A stretch of 50,966 nt of DNA from Streptococcus ferus DSM 20646 (GTDB taxonomy: Bacteria > Bacillota > Bacilli > Lactobacillales > Streptococcaceae), in assembly GCF_000372425.1 (NCBI RefSeq), contig NZ_AQVD01000001.1, positions 529,596 through 580,561 on the forward strand, given 5' to 3'. This document shows, piece by piece, positions 29,564-40,235 of this stretch (position 1 is the stretch's first letter; each line of letters starts with the position of its first letter). The position numbers and the translations under genes are program-made. The notes under the pieces were generated by a model. That model was not told where the DNA came from, did no database searches, and saw only the letters and a program-made list of their open reading frames with translations.

Positions 29564-30064
29564 CTAGTTCTTCTTTTTTAAAACCTCAATCGTAAAATCA
29601 TAGGCATTCTTGTCATCTTTAGTAAAATCAGTTTGTGAAATGCGTTCAAAACCAGATAAATCAAGATTGGGGAAATAGGTGTCTCCCTCAAACTCCCCTT
29701 GTACTTTCGTCCGAATTAGTTCATCATAATGGTTTTCAAAGGCCTTGTAGATACTGGAGCCTCCAACAATGTATAAGTTTTTATCCTGTTTATGGTACCA
29801 GTCTAAAGCTTCCTCTACACTATGAACAAGAGTCACATTGGCATCTGACTGATCCAAAGATTTGCTCAGAATCAGAGTTTCTCGTCCCGGCAGCACACGC
29901 CTGTTCATCCCGTCAAAGGTAACCCGCCCCATTAAGAGTGCATGTCCCATCGTCGTTTCTTTAAAGTGCTGTAATTCTTTTGGTAAGCGCCAGGGCAGAC
30001 CGCCGTCAACGCCAATCAAACCATTCTTGTCTTCTGCCCAAATGGCAATGAGTTTCTTTGTCAT
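29564..30064 (-). CDS. folA: Dihydrofolate reductase
   Basis: Reduces dihydrofolate to tetrahydrofolate, which thyA consumes; target of trimethoprim. 166 aa. It begins 'KLIAIWAEDKNGLIGVDGGLPWRLPKELQHFKE', including the conserved L-P-W and the acidic active-site Glu, then 'GHALLMGRVTFDG' and 'LYIVGGSSIYKAF'. ATG 30064. It follows thyA by 82 nt on the same strand, the usual thyA-folA pairing. Confidence 0.96.
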   Translation of the reverse strand: MTKKLIAIWAEDKNGLIGVDGGLPWRLPKELQHFKETTMGHALLMGRVTFDGMNRRVLPGRETLILSKSLDQSDANVTLVHSVEEALDWYHKQDKNLYIVGGSSIYKAFENHYDELIRTKVQGEFEGDTYFPNLDLSGFERISQTDFTKDDKNAYDFTIEVLKKKN

Positions 30065-30146
30065 TCTTTTGCAATGCCTTTACGTTTATTAAAGTATTCT
30101 ATCAGATTTTCTCAAAAAAAGCTTGAAAAAAGTGAGGACAGCTGCT

Positions 30147-30986
30147 TTAGATGGCTAATTCAAAGGTCAACTGCGGTTTGACAGGCTCGTAATCCAGCAA
30201 TTCAAAATCTTCTGGTTTAATATCAAAGAAATTAGTTTTGTCTGGTACATTGAGCACCAGGCGAGGATTAGAAGCAGGTGCCTCACGTCTTAATAATTCT
30301 TCTGCCTGTTCAAATTGATTGTCATAGATGTGAAGATTATTGACAAAATAGAAAAATTTACCCACTTGCCAGCCAAAGTGCTTGGCAATCATCATTTGCA
30401 GGGCCACATACTGCATGGCATTGATATGATGGGCGACCAGCATATCATTGGAGCGCTGCGTCAGGGTGGCATCCAGATAAATAGTGTCACCTACCCGTCT
30501 CACATCAAACATAGTTTGAAAGGCGCAAGGCAGCAATCCTAGAGACTGATCAAAGGCCTCATAATCCCAAAGGCTGATGATATTGCGACGATTCCATGGG
30601 TTCTCTTCCAGCTGTTTCAGAATTTTAGTGATAATCTCATGCTTTTTGACGATGGCTCCATAGCGTTGGCCAATAGTTCCGGTTTCACCGACTTCCCAAT
30701 CATTCCAATACTTAACCTTGTATTTGTCATTAAGGACCGATAAGTCATTGCTCTGATCTTGGTAAATCCAAAAAACTTCTTTAATAGCTGACTTTATCGC
30801 AATTGGCCTTAGGCTTGTGATGGGAAACTCTCCCTTTGACAAGTCGTATTCTGCAAAAGCCCCTGTAATATACTTGGAATTAGCCGTCTTCCCATTTTTA
30901 TATTTAGGCCGAGCCTGCTCGCTCCAGACCCCTTCTTCTAAAATACGTCTGATATTTTCTTTGAAAATCGTATCTGCTTTTGTCAT
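30147..30986 (-). CDS. thyA: Thymidylate synthase
   Basis: Makes dTMP from dUMP using methylene-tetrahydrofolate. About 279 aa, the usual streptococcal length. The active-site Cys is in '[34 protein letters not shown]', which also holds the phosphate-binding Arg and the Q-R-S-N-D block. It ends 'PQLTFELAI'. The open frame extends three codons upstream (30995), but AGATGG is 5 nt before ATG 30986, so that is used. Divergent from mvaS. Confidence 0.96.
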   Translation of the reverse strand: MTKADTIFKENIRRILEEGVWSEQARPKYKNGKTANSKYITGAFAEYDLSKGEFPITSLRPIAIKSAIKEVFWIYQDQSNDLSVLNDKYKVKYWNDWEVGETGTIGQRYGAIVKKHEIITKILKQLEENPWNRRNIISLWDYEAFDQSLGLLPCAFQTMFDVRRVGDTIYLDATLTQRSNDMLVAHHINAMQYVALQMMIAKHFGWQVGKFFYFVNNLHIYDNQFEQAEELLRREAPASNPRLVLNVPDKTNFFDIKPEDFELLDYEPVKPQLTFELAI

Positions 30987-31148
30987 TCTAACCATCTTTC
31001 TGAATTAAGTTTCTTTCTTATTTTAACCAAAAAAAAGAAAAAAGAAAAGCCGGAAACGTTCGCATCTCATCTGTTACAATAAGACAACAAGGACATGACG
31101 AAAGATTTGTGAAGTCAAAGTTTTATTGTCATTTTTTGTTCTAAAATA

Positions 31149-31183
31149 TGATAGAATAGCAATGGTAATATGCCTAGGCATAT
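31149..31183 (+). promoter_or_regulatory. mvaS-mvaA promoter region with perfect 16-bp palindrome
   Basis: TAGAAT preceded by TGA at about 31147-31155 is a probable extended -10. Directly downstream, ATATGCCTAGGCATAT (31168-31183) is a perfect palindrome in the early transcribed region, placed like a repressor operator. The mvaS ribosome site follows within 6 nt. Confidence 0.5.
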
Positions 31184-31204
31184 AAACAAAGGAGAAATGA
31201 TTTT

Positions 31205-32392
31205 ATGATGCCCATTGGAATTGATAAAATCGGTTTTACAACCAGTCAATACGTTTTAAACATGTCTGATCTTGCCCAAGCACGGGGAGAAGATCCCGAA
31301 AAATTCAGTCAGGGACTGTTGTTGAATGCGTTGAGTATTGCACCAGTCACCGAAGATATTATTAGCCTGGCAGCTTCTGCTGCTGATCAGATCCTCAGCC
31401 AAGAGGATAAGGAGAAAATTGACATGGTCCTGCTGGCAACGGAGTCCAGTGTCGATCAGAGCAAGGCCGGTGCCGTTTATATTCACAGCCTTTTAGGGAT
31501 TCAGCCTTTCGCCCGCAGTCTCGAATTCAAAGAGGCCTGCTACAGTGCTACCGCTGCCCTGAATTATGCCAAACTCCATATCGAAAAACACCCTGAATCC
31601 CGTGTCCTTGTTCTGGCGAGCGACATTGCTAAGTACGGCATTGGAACTCCGGGAGAATCCACTCAAGGGGCTGGCGCTCTTGCCCTCCTAGTCACCAAAG
31701 AGCCTAGAATTTTGACCTTTAACGACGACAATATTGCTCAGACCCGTGATATTATGGATTTTTGGCGGCCTAATTATTCAACAACCCCTTTTGTCAACGG
31801 AATGTATTCCACAAAGCAATATCTGGATTCCTTAAAAACCACTTGGGCTGAATACCAAAAGCGATTTGACGGGCATCTCTCCGATTTTGCAGCCTTCTGC
31901 TTCCACATCCCCTTTCCTAAACTGGCTTTAAAAGGGCTTAACAAGATTATGGATAAGTCATTGACTGCTGAGAAAAAAGCTCAATTATTGGAAAACTTTG
32001 ATGCCTCTATCAGCTACAGCAGTCAGGTCGGCAATATTTATACCGGTTCACTTTACTTGGGCTTCCTCTCACTTTTGGAAAACAGTACGGATTTAAATGC
32101 CGGTGATAAAATTGGCTTTTTCAGCTATGGCAGCGGTGCTGTCTCCGAAATTTTCAGTGGACAGCTGGTTGAAGGCTACCAAGACCAACTAAAAGACAAG
32201 CGTCAGCAAGATTTAGACCGGCGCCAGCCTCTTAGTGTTGCTGACTATGAGAAGTTATTCTATGAAGAACCTCAACTAGATAGCGCAGGGAACTGCCAAT
32301 TTCAGGAATACCTGACGGGACCATTTGCCTTGACGGCTATCAAAGAACACCAAAGACAATATCAAAGAGTGATAAACCATGACAAAACTTAA
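31205..32392 (+). CDS. mvaS: HMG-CoA synthase
   Basis: Condenses acetoacetyl-CoA and acetyl-CoA to HMG-CoA, the entry to the mevalonate pathway. 395 aa. It starts 'PIGIDKIGFTTSQYV'. The catalytic Glu is in 'LLATESSVDQSKA' and the nucleophile Cys in 'LEFKEACYSATAAL' (about residue 112). The conserved His region is 'FAAFCFHIPFPKLA', with 'SQVGNIYTGSLYL' and 'GFFSYGSGAVSE' after it. ATG 31205 follows AAAGGAG at 10 nt; the next ATG (31208) is possible. It overlaps mvaA by 14 nt (translational coupling). Confidence 0.96.
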   Translation: MMPIGIDKIGFTTSQYVLNMSDLAQARGEDPEKFSQGLLLNALSIAPVTEDIISLAASAADQILSQEDKEKIDMVLLATESSVDQSKAGAVYIHSLLGIQPFARSLEFKEACYSATAALNYAKLHIEKHPESRVLVLASDIAKYGIGTPGESTQGAGALALLVTKEPRILTFNDDNIAQTRDIMDFWRPNYSTTPFVNGMYSTKQYLDSLKTTWAEYQKRFDGHLSDFAAFCFHIPFPKLALKGLNKIMDKSLTAEKKAQLLENFDASISYSSQVGNIYTGSLYLGFLSLLENSTDLNAGDKIGFFSYGSGAVSEIFSGQLVEGYQDQLKDKRQQDLDRRQPLSVADYEKLFYEEPQLDSAGNCQFQEYLTGPFALTAIKEHQRQYQRVINHDKT

Positions 32393-33661
32393 TTGGGCAG
32401 GTTTTTCAAAAAAAACCTTGCCGGAGAGACTTGAACACATTAGCAGGTCTGGCCTGCTATCAACAGCCACCGACCGCCTCTTAAAGGAAAATCAGCAGCT
32501 GCCGCTTGAAACAGCCAATCAAATGGTCGAAAATGTCTTGGCTACCTTTTCGCTGCCATTTGCCTTAGTTCCTGATGTCTTGGTGGACGGTAAGGTCTAT
32601 CAAGTTCCTTTTGTGACCGAAGAGCCTTCTGTCGTTGCCGCCTGCAGCTATGCTTCAAAATTAATGAAACGCTACGGCGGACTGACAACAACTGTTCATG
32701 GCCGGCAAATGATTGGTCAAATTGCCCTCTCAGGCGTTTCTGATATGGAAAAAGCCTCGAAGGCTATCTTAGACCAGCAAGCTAAGCTGCTTGCTCTGGC
32801 CAATCAGTCTTACCCTTCCATTGTCAAGCGTGGTGGGGGAGCCGTCAGCTGCCGGCTTGAGCCGCTCGCCGCTGAAGACAATCATTTTCTTGTCTTCTAT
32901 CTTTCCGTTGATACTCAGGAAGCTATGGGAGCCAATATGGTCAATACCATGATGGAAGCCTTGGTGCCTGAATTAGAAAGACTGTCTGGCGGACAAAGTG
33001 TCATGGCGATTTTATCCAATTATGCAACTGAGTCTCTTGTCACTGCCAGCTGTCGGCTGCCAATCCGCATCCTTAGCCGAGATAAAAAAGAGGCGAAACG
33101 ACTGGCGGAAAAGCTAGTTTTAGCAAGTCAACTGGCTCAAGCCGACCCTTTTCGGGCCAGCACGCATAATAAAGGTATTTTTAACGGGATTGACGCTCTT
33201 GTCCTAGCAACCGGCAACGACTGGCGGGCTATTGAGGCGGGCTGTCATGCCTATGCCAGTAAGGATGGAGGATATAAAGGACTGTCAACTTGGACTTTTG
33301 ATTCCCAGCAGAATGAGATTATCGGTCAATTAACCTTACCGATGCCAATCGCGACGAAAGGTGGCTCTATCGGCTTGAATCCTATGGTTCAGGTAGCTTT
33401 TGATCTTCTGGGGCAGCCTAACGCTAAGGAACTCGCTTCTCTCATTGTAGCTATTGGACTCACGCAAAATTTCGCAGCCCTAAAAGCGCTAATCAGTACA
33501 GGCATCCAGTCTGGCCACATGAAACTTCAAACAAAATCATTGGCACTTCAGGCAGGAGCAACTGAGTCTGAACTCCCCTTGCTGCTGCCCCTCCTAAGCA
33601 AAGAAAAGCACGTTAATCTTGATAAGGTTCAATCTATTCTGGAAAAAATACGAGCAAACAA

Positions 33662-33671
<10 letters not shown>
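32379..33671 (+). CDS. mvaA: HMG-CoA reductase, class II
   Basis: Reduces HMG-CoA to mevalonate. 430 aa, the bacterial class II form without membrane anchor. It begins 'NWAGFSKKTLPERLEHI', with 'EEPSVVAACSYASK' (catalytic Glu region), 'ASTHNKGIFNGIDAL' (catalytic Lys), 'ATGNDWRAIEAG' (catalytic Asp) and a C-terminal 'GIQSGHMKLQ' (catalytic His). It is coupled to mvaS and ends in a hairpin shared with the converging fni operon. Confidence 0.96.
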
Positions 33672-35697
<2,026 letters not shown>

Positions 35698-35699
35698 GT

Positions 35700-36632
35700 C
35701 TAGAGCTCCTTGGTTTTAGAAAGAATCACCCGATAATCTTTTTGGAAAATGGCGCCAAGTCTCTCTAAATCTTCCTCTAAGCACAGGACTTTAACATTCG
35801 GACCCGCATCCATGGTGAAATAGCAGCGCTCACCTCGAGCACGAAGCTGTCTCACATCGTCCATAGCCTTGTAAGTAGCATCTGTCAAATAAGTGAAGGG
35901 GGGATTGGCATCCTCATTAACAGCATGCATCCGAAGCGCATTGGCCTCCGTCAGTTCCCCAATCTTTTCAAAGTCATTAGCGGCCAAATAGGTTTTCATC
36001 TCCTCGAAATCAAGCTCAGACTGCATCACCCACTGGTCGAAAGAGCTTGACGTTTCTGCACAGCGCTTCATGCCTTCTCGGCTCGAAATTGGTTTTTGAT
36101 GGGCATCAATCATCAGCATAATCATGGCCAATTTTAAATCCGTTTTAATGGGATAGATGTCTCCGCTGTCTTTATCCCAAGCAGCTAAAGGGCCAAAGAA
36201 ACTTCTGGCTGATGAACCGGAAGCAAATTTTGCTTTCTGAGCTAGTTCTTTTTGATTTAGATGAGTGCCAAAGTAGTCATTAGCAGCTTTCACCAGGGCA
36301 GACAGACCGCTTGAACTTGATGATAAGCCTGCTGCCGTTGGCATGTTATTGGTCGTCTCAATTTTGACAAACTCTTGATTATCCTGACGAAAAAGGTCTA
36401 AAATCTGTTTAACCTTTTGGTGTTCCGCTGGACTTTGCAAAGAGCCGTCGAGATAAAATTGGTCTGATTCACCATCCTCTGAGGGGCTTAGACGTGTCTG
36501 CGTAAACATATTCTCTAAGGTCAATGAAATACTGCTTGTGGCAGGAATCATCTTCTCCGCATCTGCCTTCCCCCAATATTTGATGATAGCAATATTCGCA
36601 TAGGACTTAACGCTCACAGGTTTTCGATCCAT
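35700..36632 (-). CDS. mvaD: Diphosphomevalonate decarboxylase
   Basis: ATP-dependent decarboxylation to isopentenyl diphosphate. 310 aa. It starts 'VKSYANIAIIKYWGKAD' (the K-Y-W-G-K signature), with 'NNMPTAAGLSSSSSGLSALV' as ATP loop, 'ASGSSARSFFGPLAAW', and 'YFTMDAGPNVKVL' with the catalytic Asp. ATG 36632 overlaps the end of mvaK1 by 19 nt. Confidence 0.97.
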   Translation of the reverse strand: MDRKPVSVKSYANIAIIKYWGKADAEKMIPATSSISLTLENMFTQTRLSPSEDGESDQFYLDGSLQSPAEHQKVKQILDLFRQDNQEFVKIETTNNMPTAAGLSSSSSGLSALVKAANDYFGTHLNQKELAQKAKFASGSSARSFFGPLAAWDKDSGDIYPIKTDLKLAMIMLMIDAHQKPISSREGMKRCAETSSSFDQWVMQSELDFEEMKTYLAANDFEKIGELTEANALRMHAVNEDANPPFTYLTDATYKAMDDVRQLRARGERCYFTMDAGPNVKVLCLEEDLERLGAIFQKDYRVILSKTKEL

Positions 36633-37489
36633 GTATTGATGGCTCCTTCTTCTCTTAGTGTTTGGGCAAGCCGTTCTGCCTGCTCTTTTTTCTTAACAAG
36701 GGCTATAATACAGCCACCTAAACCGCCGCCACTCATTTTAGCCCCTAAGGCACCAAAGGACATTGCAGCATCGACCAGGCGGTCTGATTGCGGACAGGAA
36801 ACGCCTAACTGCATCAGAACCTTATGCGCTTCAAGCATTCGATTGCCAATCACTTCAAGGTTTTTGTCAGCAATAGCATCCTCCACCTGACTGGTGTATC
36901 TTCCTAATTGATGAAGCAAAATCAAGGCTTTTTCTTCAAGCGCTTCTACCTTGGCTACTGCCTCTCTGGTATGACCATGAATTCCTGTATCAGCAATGAC
37001 CAAAAAAGCATTCAAGTCCATGTCAAGCTCTGAAAAACCGATATTGCGAATAAACTTGATGGCTTTATCACTTAGGCAGGTCTTGGCATCTAGTCCGCTA
37101 GGATTATTGTGGGCAATAATTTCAGCTTGATTGGCCAACATTTCCAGCGTTGCCTGATCCAATTCCGCCTCAAAGTAGTCAAAAACAGCCCGAACTGCAG
37201 CAATGCTGACAGCTGCTGAGGAGCCCATCCCCCGCTTTTGAGGGACCGTTGATGCAATGGCATAAGTAATCGGGTGATCCTTGATCTCAAGATATTCCAG
37301 AGCTGCAAAAATAGCTGTTGACAAGGGATCCTTGATATCCAGCTTTAACTTTTCCTGAGCCGGTCTGATCGAACAGGTGACCTCTATATTTTTTAAGGGA
37401 AGGGCAATGGCCGGATACCCATAAACGACCGAATGCTCTCCCATTAGGATAATCTTGCTGTGCGACTTTCCAATTCCAATCTTCTTCAT
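36614..37489 (-). CDS. mvaK1: Mevalonate kinase
   Basis: Phosphorylates mevalonate, first kinase of the pathway. 291 aa GHMP kinase. It has 'SKIILMGEHSVVYGYPAIALPL', the ATP loop 'KRGMGSSAAVSIAAVRA', the catalytic Asp region 'NPSGLDAKTCLSD', and 'AKMSGGGLGGCIIAL' at the end. First gene of its operon, behind a promoter at 37548-37577. Feedback inhibition by diphosphomevalonate is known for the pneumococcal enzyme. Confidence 0.96.
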   Translation of the reverse strand: MKKIGIGKSHSKIILMGEHSVVYGYPAIALPLKNIEVTCSIRPAQEKLKLDIKDPLSTAIFAALEYLEIKDHPITYAIASTVPQKRGMGSSAAVSIAAVRAVFDYFEAELDQATLEMLANQAEIIAHNNPSGLDAKTCLSDKAIKFIRNIGFSELDMDLNAFLVIADTGIHGHTREAVAKVEALEEKALILLHQLGRYTSQVEDAIADKNLEVIGNRMLEAHKVLMQLGVSCPQSDRLVDAAMSFGALGAKMSGGGLGGCIIALVKKKEQAERLAQTLREEGAINTWIENL

Positions 37490-37547
37490 AAGGTTATTAT
37501 TCTTTACTCAATCTTTTCAAAAACGTTTCATTCACCTTCCTATTTTA

Positions 37548-37577
37548 ATATAATTATTCAAAAATTGCGACTGTCAA
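37548..37577 (-). promoter_or_regulatory. Promoter of the mvaK1-mvaD-mvaK2-fni operon
   Basis: Consensus TTGACA (37572-37577) with TTATAT (37548-37553) at 18 nt on the minus strand, about 60 nt upstream of mvaK1. Confidence 0.6.
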
Positions 37578-37584
37578 ACTGAGA

Positions 37585-37615
37585 GAAAAAAAACTAGCTA
37601 AACAAAATTAGCTAG
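37585..37615 (-). terminator. Terminator of the binding protein-GNAT-reductase operon
   Basis: CTAGCTAA (37594-37601) pairs with TTAGCTAG (37608-37615), followed by T8 on the minus strand. It overlaps the stop codon of the gene ending at 37608. Confidence 0.88.
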
Positions 37616-38615
37616 GAGTCAAGAATTTTTGGTCAGGTGTTTTTGAAAGTTTGGCACGCTGATGAGGCTGCGACCAGATAGCATCATAGTCAATTTGGTC
37701 AGCAAAACGGGAATTAAAATCAAGGAAAAGCTTTTGCTTGTCTTTGTCCCACCCATGCGCAATGGAATGGAAATAGGTATTCTCCTTAAAGGCAGGAATA
37801 GCATATAAATCACGTGCATAGCCCCAAATATTGGGATAATCAATTATCCGATGTTTTATGGGACCTAGGTTTCGGTAATAATGCGTGTCAAAGCGTGCTA
37901 GGGTGACAAAAAGCCGGACATCTGAATCCGTTACATAATCACCGAATAAGAACCGCCTGTCGGCTAATCGTTCTTCAATCTCGTCCAAGGTCCGATAAAA
38001 ATCCTCAAAAGCTTGATGGTAAGCTATCAGAGACTGGGCAAACATCATCCGGTAAACACCATTATTGATGTTTGGGAAAAGAACATGGTCATTATAATCA
38101 TCAATCTGGTCACGCAGGTCTTCAGGGTACAGATCTGGCGCGCCTATCTTGTGAAAGGGTTTAAAAGCCACTTCCAAATAGTTGGTCAGCCTATGGTAGT
38201 CATTGTTCACCACTTTCCGGCTTTGGGTATCCACTAATGCAGGGACCGTGGCACGCCCCTTATAATCGGGATCGGCTCTATCATATAGTTCACTAAGAAA
38301 CTGATCTCCAGTCACAGGATCTCTGCGGTCTTTATCGTAGACGAATTCCCAGCCGTACTTCTCATTTTCCCGACTGTGACCGACTAGGTTAATGCTGATG
38401 ACCTCTTCAAGTCCCAAAAGCTGTCGAACAATTGAAGCACGATTTGACCAATGGCAGCCCTTAGCCCAAATCAGATGGTAGCGGCCAATCTCTGCTGACA
38501 ACTCCTTTTCTCCCTGTCCAAAAGGGGTGGTAAAATGATTCGGCTGACGCTGGAAAGCTCCTGTTTGGTCAATTTCTACCTTGGTCTCTCTCGGTCTTAA
38601 TCTCGGCTTTGTCAT
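37608..38615 (-). CDS. Glutathionyl-hydroquinone reductase-like protein, variant active site (CHWS)
   Basis: About 335 aa, a paralogue of the preceding gene product, from the Xi-class glutathione S-transferase family (E. coli YqjG-like). It has a thioredoxin-like N-domain and an all-helical C-domain, with 'GRATVPALVDTQSRKVVNNDY', 'FHKIGAPDLYPEDLR' and 'VTDSDVRLFVTLARFDTHY' as family marks. The catalytic motif is altered: Cys54-His-Trp-Ser where CPWA is expected. Cys is kept, so thiol chemistry is possible but specificity may differ. ATG 38615 is 7 nt after AAGGAG and 1 nt after the previous stop; the longer frame to 38651 is rejected. Last gene of the operon. Confidence 0.85.
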   Translation of the reverse strand: MTKPRLRPRETKVEIDQTGAFQRQPNHFTTPFGQGEKELSAEIGRYHLIWAKGCHWSNRASIVRQLLGLEEVISINLVGHSRENEKYGWEFVYDKDRRDPVTGDQFLSELYDRADPDYKGRATVPALVDTQSRKVVNNDYHRLTNYLEVAFKPFHKIGAPDLYPEDLRDQIDDYNDHVLFPNINNGVYRMMFAQSLIAYHQAFEDFYRTLDEIEERLADRRFLFGDYVTDSDVRLFVTLARFDTHYYRNLGPIKHRIIDYPNIWGYARDLYAIPAFKENTYFHSIAHGWDKDKQKLFLDFNSRFADQIDYDAIWSQPHQRAKLSKTPDQKFLTPS

Positions 38616-38616
38616 C

Positions 38617-39579
38617 TTAGTTCTCCTTCTTTTCAAATTTGGCACGATCATGTGGTTCTAGCCAGATGCTGGTATCCGGCCCCTTGGGCAGGATTTGATG
38701 GGGGTTAATGGTTGCACTGAGATGATAGTGTTTCTTGATATGATCAAAATGGGTCGTGTCTTTAAAAGCGGGGATTTGGTATAAGTCTCGCGCATAATGC
38801 CAGAGATTGGGAAAGTCCACAAGCCGTTTCCAATTCAGATTAAAACCGTTATAATAAGCGATGTCAAATCGAACCAAACTGACATAAAGACGGATATCCG
38901 ATTCTGTTATCTGGTTCCCCAATAAATAACGCGTCCTGCTAAGACGATCTTCAAGCTCCTCCAGACGATTAAACACCTTGTCAAAATTCTCTTCGTAGAC
39001 TTTTTGGTCTGTCGCAAAACCTGCTTGATAGACACCGTTATTGACATCCTCAAAAATAATCTCATTTAATTCGTCAATCGATTGCCGATAATCTTTCGGG
39101 TATAAATCGGGAGCTCCTATCTTATGAAAAGACGTCCACTCTGTCTCCCAGTAACGGGTTAAGTTAAAGTAATCGTTATTGACCAACTTTCCTGTCTTAA
39201 GGTCAACAACTGCCGGAACAGTAAAGCGTCCTTGATAATTAGGATCTGTTTGAAGGTAGATGTCACTAAGATACGGAATCCCTAAAACAGGATCTTTCTT
39301 ATCCTTATCAAGGGTAAAGGCCCAATCAGTCCGTCCTAGACCCGTCGGTCGGACTGGGTCAACAAAACCAATCGAAATCACCTGATCTAGACCCAATAAC
39401 TTAAGCACGATAAGCTGGCGATGAGCCCAAGGACAGGCATAGGATACCAGCAAACGATAGCGATGCTTTTCAATGGGCAGCTGACCTTCCCGATGACCAA
39501 AAGGTGTTGTAAAGCGATTTTTCTGACGGATAAACCGGCCTTTATGATCCATTTCTTGTGCTACGAATTCTGTTGGCAT
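38617..39579 (-). CDS. Glutathionyl-hydroquinone reductase-like protein (CPWA)
   Basis: Xi-class glutathione S-transferase homologue, 320 aa. It has the canonical 'YACPWAHR' active site (Cys49-Pro-Trp-Ala), then 'GRFTVPAVVDLKTGKLVNNDY', 'FHKIGAPDLYPKDYR' and 'ITESDIRLYVSLVRFDIAYY'. Known members use glutathione to reduce glutathionyl-hydroquinones; some act on other thioether adducts. The start is ATG 39579, 8 nt after AGGA and 1 nt after the stop of a 51-aa ORF; the longer frame to 39651 lacks a ribosome site. Membership in a cystine-transporter-type operon suggests substrates that are sulfur conjugates (inference). Confidence 0.88.
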   Translation of the reverse strand: MPTEFVAQEMDHKGRFIRQKNRFTTPFGHREGQLPIEKHRYRLLVSYACPWAHRQLIVLKLLGLDQVISIGFVDPVRPTGLGRTDWAFTLDKDKKDPVLGIPYLSDIYLQTDPNYQGRFTVPAVVDLKTGKLVNNDYFNLTRYWETEWTSFHKIGAPDLYPKDYRQSIDELNEIIFEDVNNGVYQAGFATDQKVYEENFDKVFNRLEELEDRLSRTRYLLGNQITESDIRLYVSLVRFDIAYYNGFNLNWKRLVDFPNLWHYARDLYQIPAFKDTTHFDHIKKHYHLSATINPHQILPKGPDTSIWLEPHDRAKFEKKEN

Positions 39580-39580
39580 A

Positions 39581-39736
39581 TCACTTTTCCTCTCTTTGCA
39601 CTTCCCAGTCGAAACCTGCATAGAAGTCACTGCTTTCATAGGGAAAGCCATTGAGACGCAGGAAGTTTAGTCGCTGACAAACAGCCTGATTTGGCAAGTC
39701 TGTCTGTCCTCTGAAAATCTGAATTATTCTTATCAT
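39581..39736 (-). CDS. Translationally coupled 51-aa protein, unknown
   Basis: A 51-codon frame that exactly fills the space between the GNAT gene and the CPWA reductase. Its ATG shares a base with the GNAT stop (TAATG), and its TGA stop is 1 nt from the next ATG. The product begins MIRIIQIFRGQTDLPNQAVC, contains 'LRLNGFPYESSDFYAGFDW', has one Cys and no membrane helix, and ends in charged residues. I do not recognise a family. Such close coupling at both ends argues that it is translated; it also carries the ribosome site for the next gene. Confidence 0.65.
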   Translation of the reverse strand: MIRIIQIFRGQTDLPNQAVCQRLNFLRLNGFPYESSDFYAGFDWEVQREEK

Positions 39737-40221
39737 TAGTAGCGGCCTTTCTCATCGTCAAAACGAAAATGTTCTGGTAAAAAGAAGCCCTCGTCTTCCA
39801 TCCATTGAAAGCCCTCTTGATCAACAGCCTGAAAATTGGCAAAGGCTGTTTTGTTGCGTCTAAAACCGTATTTCTCATAAAGCCTTAGGGTTTTAGGGTG
39901 TGTGTATAGGATAATATTTAGGCCTCGCAAACGGTCAAGAAGCAGACTGATAATGGTATGGCCGACTTGCTGTCTTTGATAGTCCGGATCAACTGCGATG
40001 TTATAGATGGCAGCCTGTGCGATGCCGTCACTCAAGGCACGTCCCACACCAATAATACGGTCGCCATCTTTAACAAAAATCGTTTCATCACTATTTCTGA
40101 AGACTTTTTCCTGTAAGTCAGCATCGACCGTCTTCACTAAACCGACCTTTTCGAGAAGTTCGGCCACCTGTTGAAAATCAATCGTTTCTGTATTGCTGTT
40201 GATGGTATATTTAAATGCCAT
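39736..40221 (-). CDS. GNAT-family N-acetyltransferase
   Basis: 161 aa with a GNAT fold. It has 'RIIGVGRALSDGIAQAAIYNIAVDPDYQRQQVGHTIISLLLDRL', where Q-R-Q-Q-V-G-H is the acetyl-CoA-binding R/Q-x-x-G-x-G/A loop, then 'NIILYTHPKTLRLYEKYGFRRN', the typical end of the fold. The acceptor is unknown. In the analogous Bacillus subtilis operon the acetyltransferase SnaA acetylates S-modified cysteines before breakdown and the amidohydrolase SndA removes the acetyl group. The same gene pair (this one and the M20 gene) is present here, but I cannot show orthology. It is 14 nt from the upstream binding-protein gene. Confidence 0.85.
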   Translation of the reverse strand: MAFKYTINSNTETIDFQQVAELLEKVGLVKTVDADLQEKVFRNSDETIFVKDGDRIIGVGRALSDGIAQAAIYNIAVDPDYQRQQVGHTIISLLLDRLRGLNIILYTHPKTLRLYEKYGFRRNKTAFANFQAVDQEGFQWMEDEGFFLPEHFRFDDEKGRY

Positions 40222-40235
40222 AATCCAATCGCCTC

